A DNA stretch of 6,664 nt from an uncultured Collinsella sp. (GTDB lineage: Bacteria; Actinomycetota; Coriobacteriia; Coriobacteriales; Coriobacteriaceae): NCBI GenBank assembly GCA_902494815.1, contig CABUVB010000105.1:1-6664 (forward strand), in the 5' to 3' direction. Under the pieces are notes generated by a model that did not search any database, had not been told where the DNA came from, and worked only from the letters and a program-made list of their open reading frames with translations. The position numbers were made by a program, and so were the translations under genes. Below, piece by piece: positions 4,889 to 6,664 of this stretch. Position 1 is the stretch's first letter; each line of letters starts with the position of its first letter.

Positions 4889-4955
4889 CAAAAGCTGTAC
4901 ACCAGCATCCAAAAATGTCGAAAAATGCCGACTTTGGATGCTGGTGTACATGTTT
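4889..4955. repeat. 67-nt hairpin repeat, copy B
   Basis: Matches copy A (3815-3881) at 62 of 67 positions. Its arms (4896-4913 and 4933-4950) pair perfectly over 18 bp. The G-C pair 3827/3871 of copy A is an A-T pair here (4901/4945), and the T-G wobble 3828/3870 is a C-G pair (4902/4944), so pairing is kept while sequence changes. The repeat ends 43 nt beyond the glutaredoxin stop codon on the minus strand and is followed on that strand by GCTTTTG, a possible terminator tail. Outside the 67 nt, ATGACTA (4880-4886) is also shared with copy A. Confidence 0.8.
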
Positions 4956-4997
4956 AGGCCGTATGGGGTGGGGCCTTGGACGGACGGGATGCGCGTA

Positions 4998-5243
4998 CTA
5001 GAGCAGGTTCTTCTGTACCCATGCGATGATGTCGCTCGACTCGTAGAGCGGCTTTCCGTCGATGAACAGGCAGGGAACCTGGCGCTTTCCGCCGACGGCG
5101 ATGAGTGTCTGTTCGGCATCGGAGTCGGTTGAGATGTTGCGCTCGGGAATGGTCACGCCGTTATCGGCCAGAAAGCGCTTGACCTTTATGCAATACGGGC
5201 AGCCGGTCATAACGTAGAGCACGAGCTCGTGATCAGTAGTCAT
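4998..5243 (-). CDS. Glutaredoxin-family protein (CPYC)
   Basis: An 81-residue small thiol-disulfide oxidoreductase. The N-terminal strand ELVLYVMTG leads into the dithiol active site CPYC (15-18), the hallmark of class I glutaredoxins. QVPCLFIDG (55-63) carries the cis-proline (57), and YESSDIIAWV (67-76) is the usual glutathione-side motif and final helix. Length is typical of bacterial GrxA/NrdH-size proteins. I chose ATG 5243 over the in-frame ATG at 5282 because GGAG lies 4 nt before it and the extra residues match nothing in the family. It is probably cytoplasmic, reducing disulfides or mixed thiols; whether the partner is glutathione, thioredoxin reductase or another thiol is not shown. 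It begins 51 nt after the regulator gene on the same strand, so the two are likely cotranscribed. Hairpin repeat copy B lies beyond its stop codon. Confidence 0.88.
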   Translation of the reverse strand: MTTDHELVLYVMTGCPYCIKVKRFLADNGVTIPERNISTDSDAEQTLIAVGGKRQVPCLFIDGKPLYESSDIIAWVQKNLL

Positions 5244-5294
5244 AGGTCTCCAATCGGTTGCGGTTTTGATTGAAATACCCAAAGCCGCCGCGGT

Positions 5295-6122
5295 CTATGC
5301 GCACGTCAACGACGACTCGATGGCCTGGACCAGAAACGCCGTGGCTCCGGTGCCGCAGGGCTTGTCGTAGTAGTCAACAAAGCGCTGGTCGGCAAGATAG
5401 CCGTGGGCGAGGCCCAGGTACGCCTCGTCTTGGGGCTCGCATCCCCAGTTGAGAGCAATCCATCGACGGTGCATTGTAACCAGTTTTTGGGCTTCGTTGC
5501 TCTCTGGGTCGCCATCGCCCATGGCAATCGAGAGCTGGCCCAAAATGGCGCGTTCAAGTTCCTTCATGTCGTTCCATGTCTGAGGATCCATATCCAGTAA
5601 CGTTTCGTTTGCTGCATCGATAGCCTCATTGCCATAGCGAGCTCGAGCCTCGGCGCCGTAGCATTCCTCGTTTTCCTGCACGGTGCGCCAGCGCTCCAGT
5701 TGCGGCAGGACGGCGCCCATGAGCGAGACGGCTTCGTCGAGCGACATGCCGGTGTTTTGCGCCAGGCGCGGGGCACAGTCCTCGATCATCGCCTCCATGG
5801 TGGTGGCGTAGGTGTACTTGCCGTGGTCGTAGCACCACTTGCAGTAATGGTCGGTCGTGGCGCCCGTGGCATCGGTGCCGCAGTCGTCGGGCGTGAGTAT
5901 CATGCCGCAGCTCTGACAATAGTGCTCGGGCATTTCGAGCAGGTGAGACAGGGGCTCGCCGGTTACGGCGGCAATGAGCTTCATCATGTCGATGCCCGGT
6001 GTGACCTCGCCGCGCTCCCAACGGCTGATGGCCTGGCGTGTGACGAAGAGCTTGGCGGCGAGCTGCTCTTGGGTAAGGTGATGGGCGCGGCGGACAGCGA
6101 TGAGCTTTTCTGCAAAGGCCAT
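5295..6122 (-). CDS. XRE helix-turn-helix / zinc-ribbon / TipAS fusion regulator
   Basis: A 275-residue three-part protein. Residues 5-58 are an XRE/Cro-type helix-turn-helix (LTQEQLAAKLFVTRQAISRW then ERGEVTP). Residues 68-145 resemble the putative zinc-ribbon family (Pfam zinc_ribbon_2, from memory), with YCQSCGM (Cys69, Cys72) and HYCKWCYDHGKY (Cys94, Cys97) as the likely metal ligands, then EAVSLMGAVLPQLERW. Residues 158-272 match the TipAS ligand-binding domain: RYGNEAI, MHRRWIALNW, and GCEPQDEAYLGLAHGYLADQ (227-246) followed by RFVDYY. TipAS normally sits behind a MerR-type helix-turn-helix and binds thiopeptides, with a Cys near this place forming the covalent bond; Cys228 may be its counterpart. 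Start: AAAGGAG (6128-6134) lies 5 nt before ATG 6122. It likely regulates itself and the glutaredoxin gene 51 nt downstream. The ligand is unknown. Confidence 0.88.
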   Translation of the reverse strand: MAFAEKLIAVRRAHHLTQEQLAAKLFVTRQAISRWERGEVTPGIDMMKLIAAVTGEPLSHLLEMPEHYCQSCGMILTPDDCGTDATGATTDHYCKWCYDHGKYTYATTMEAMIEDCAPRLAQNTGMSLDEAVSLMGAVLPQLERWRTVQENEECYGAEARARYGNEAIDAANETLLDMDPQTWNDMKELERAILGQLSIAMGDGDPESNEAQKLVTMHRRWIALNWGCEPQDEAYLGLAHGYLADQRFVDYYDKPCGTGATAFLVQAIESSLTCA

Positions 6123-6152
6123 AGCGGCTCCTTTCTGTTGGTTGATGGCTTA

Positions 6153-6181
6153 AGCATACGCGGCAGCAGGTGCCCTTCCAA
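6153..6181 (-). promoter_or_regulatory. Candidate promoter of the regulator-glutaredoxin operon
   Basis: On the minus strand, -35 TTGGAA (6181-6176; 4 of 6), a 17-nt spacer and -10 TATGCT (6158-6153; 4 of 6). Transcription would start near 6146, giving a leader of about 24 nt that carries the AAAGGAG. Confidence 0.45.
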
Positions 6182-6196
6182 GCAACCGTTGGTTGC
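6182..6196. promoter_or_regulatory. Operator-like inverted repeat next to the -35
   Basis: GCAACC (6182-6187) and GGTTGC (6191-6196) are perfect arms around GTT, directly upstream of the candidate -35 of the regulator gene. The octamer GTTGGTTG within it (6188-6195) occurs again at 6137-6144 in the leader, so the promoter is flanked by two like-oriented copies. This would suit autoregulation by the helix-turn-helix protein. The site also lies between the two divergent genes. Confidence 0.4.
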
Positions 6197-6250
6197 ACGA
6201 CGGGGGACCGCGGCGAAGAATTGCGCGTAACGCCCCATGCCCCCATGCCG

Positions 6251-6256
6251 TACAAT
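6251..6256 (+). promoter_or_regulatory. Candidate -10 element of trmO
   Basis: TACAAT matches 5 of 6 bases of the -10 consensus. Its downstream edge is 7 nt before the A of ATG 6264, so initiation at the usual distance would begin at the start codon itself. No convincing -35 is seen at 16-18 nt upstream. Confidence 0.35.
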
Positions 6257-6263
6257 GACCGGC

Positions 6264-6664
6264 ATGGAACCTATTGCACACATACATACCGACCTGCCGC
6301 AGAAGTTCGGCATTCCGCGCAACAGCTTTTTGGCGCCCCATCTGCAGGGACGCATCGTTTTTGAGCCGGAATTTGCCTCCAATGCAGCGGTTGAGGGTCT
6401 GGACTCCTTCTCTCACCTGTGGCTGCTGTGGCGCTTCGAAAACGGAACGCCCGGCGGCACGGCTAAGGATATTGCCGTCGACGCTAAAACGCAGGACAGG
6501 TCCGGCACCAACGTCAAGTGGTCGAAAACCGTGCGCCCGCCGCGTCTGGGTGGAGCCGAGCGCGTGGGCGTGCTTGCCACGCGCAGTCCGTTTCGCCCTA
6601 ATCCCATCGGTCTCACCTGCGTTAAGCTCGACCGCGTGGAGCTTACCGACGACGGCCCCATCAT
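6264..6664 (+). CDS. trmO: tRNA (N6-threonylcarbamoyladenosine(37)-N6)-methyltransferase TrmO, partial
   Basis: The first 133 residues of a TsaA/YaeB-family protein; the gene runs off the window end (E. coli TrmO is about 235 residues). It uses S-adenosylmethionine to methylate t6A at position 37 of ANN-decoding tRNAs. Visible marks: FGIPRNSFLAPHLQGRIVF (15-33), EGLDSFSHLWLLWRF (44-58) and the signature RVGVLATRSPFRPNPIGL (100-117), which helps form the cofactor site. The start is ATG 6264; the in-frame ATG at 6255 would add only three residues. Neither start has a Shine-Dalgarno sequence, whereas TACAAT lies 7 nt before 6264, so the mRNA may be leaderless. It is divergent from the XRE-TipAS regulator; the two share a 141-bp intergenic region. 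Confidence 0.92.
   Translation, partial: MEPIAHIHTDLPQKFGIPRNSFLAPHLQGRIVFEPEFASNAAVEGLDSFSHLWLLWRFENGTPGGTAKDIAVDAKTQDRSGTNVKWSKTVRPPRLGGAERVGVLATRSPFRPNPIGLTCVKLDRVELTDDGPI

Larger units (their letters stand above)
4272..4895. other. Gene-poor, repeat-rich intergenic stretch
   Basis: I see no convincing gene here on either strand. The few ORFs of 60-70 codons run straight through inverted repeats and have no good ribosome binding site. What it does hold is a 12-bp palindrome ATGAGCGCTCAT (4343-4354), two back-to-back hairpins (4413-4464), a solitary AAGAACGTCC half-site (4504-4513), a 30-nt motif in two inverted copies (4567-4596, 4767-4796), a strong hairpin with a T-rich tail (4631-4672) and an AAGAGCGTCC half-site at 4870-4879. 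Confidence 0.6.

Noticed and set aside
3762..4950. CRISPR array from the repeated palindromes
   Set aside because: Repeats are of several unrelated types, irregularly spaced, at most two full copies each, and no cas genes are present.
4956..4976. AGGCC/GGCCT hairpin after the glutaredoxin gene as its terminator
   Set aside because: Only a 5-bp stem with an 11-nt loop and no T-run on the minus strand; repeat copy B just beyond it is a better candidate.

Overview
The window looks like chromosome of a fairly GC-rich gut actinobacterium of the class Coriobacteriia, most likely Collinsella or a close relative. This is inferred from the codon and GC bias of the genes, the kinds of gene present, and intergenic DNA full of short palindromic repeats of a sort I associate with Collinsella. 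No rRNA or tRNA gene is visible, so the genus is not proven.

Layout. (1) Bases 9-2350 hold a two-gene plus-strand unit. It has an ornithine-carbamoyltransferase-like enzyme whose carbamoyl-phosphate motifs are intact but whose ornithine-binding motifs are replaced, followed by a 12-TM major-facilitator transporter whose ribosome binding site overlaps the enzyme's stop codon. A clear Rho-independent terminator closes the unit (2401-2429). (2) Bases 2430-2792 have no gene. They hold a perfect GTGACAAAG palindrome, a 182-bp element with long imperfect inverted repeats, and a second, degenerate GTGACAAAG palindrome lying in the presumed 5' leader of the next gene. (3) Bases 2793-3752 encode a tRNA-dihydrouridine synthase. 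(4) Bases 3753-4997 form a repeat-rich accessory island. Its only convincing gene is a small minus-strand ribbon-helix-helix (antitoxin-like) protein with an operator-like inverted repeat over its promoter. Around it are two 67-nt direct copies of a hairpin repeat (one pair shows a compensatory change), a 30-nt motif present twice in opposite orientation around a strong hairpin, and several other palindromes. (5) Bases 4998-6122, minus strand, are a probable two-gene operon: an XRE helix-turn-helix / zinc-ribbon / TipAS-type regulator followed by a small CPYC glutaredoxin. (6) At 6264 a divergent plus-strand gene begins, a TrmO (TsaA/YaeB) tRNA m6t6A37 methyltransferase, cut by the window end.

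How the parts relate. Two genes (dihydrouridine synthase and TrmO) are tRNA-modification housekeeping genes. The carbamoyltransferase-like enzyme and transporter probably act together on one small metabolite that is unlikely to be ornithine. The XRE-TipAS regulator and glutaredoxin look like a ligand- or redox-sensing module. The most unusual material is the three-domain regulator, the altered carbamoyltransferase and the dense families of structured intergenic repeats.
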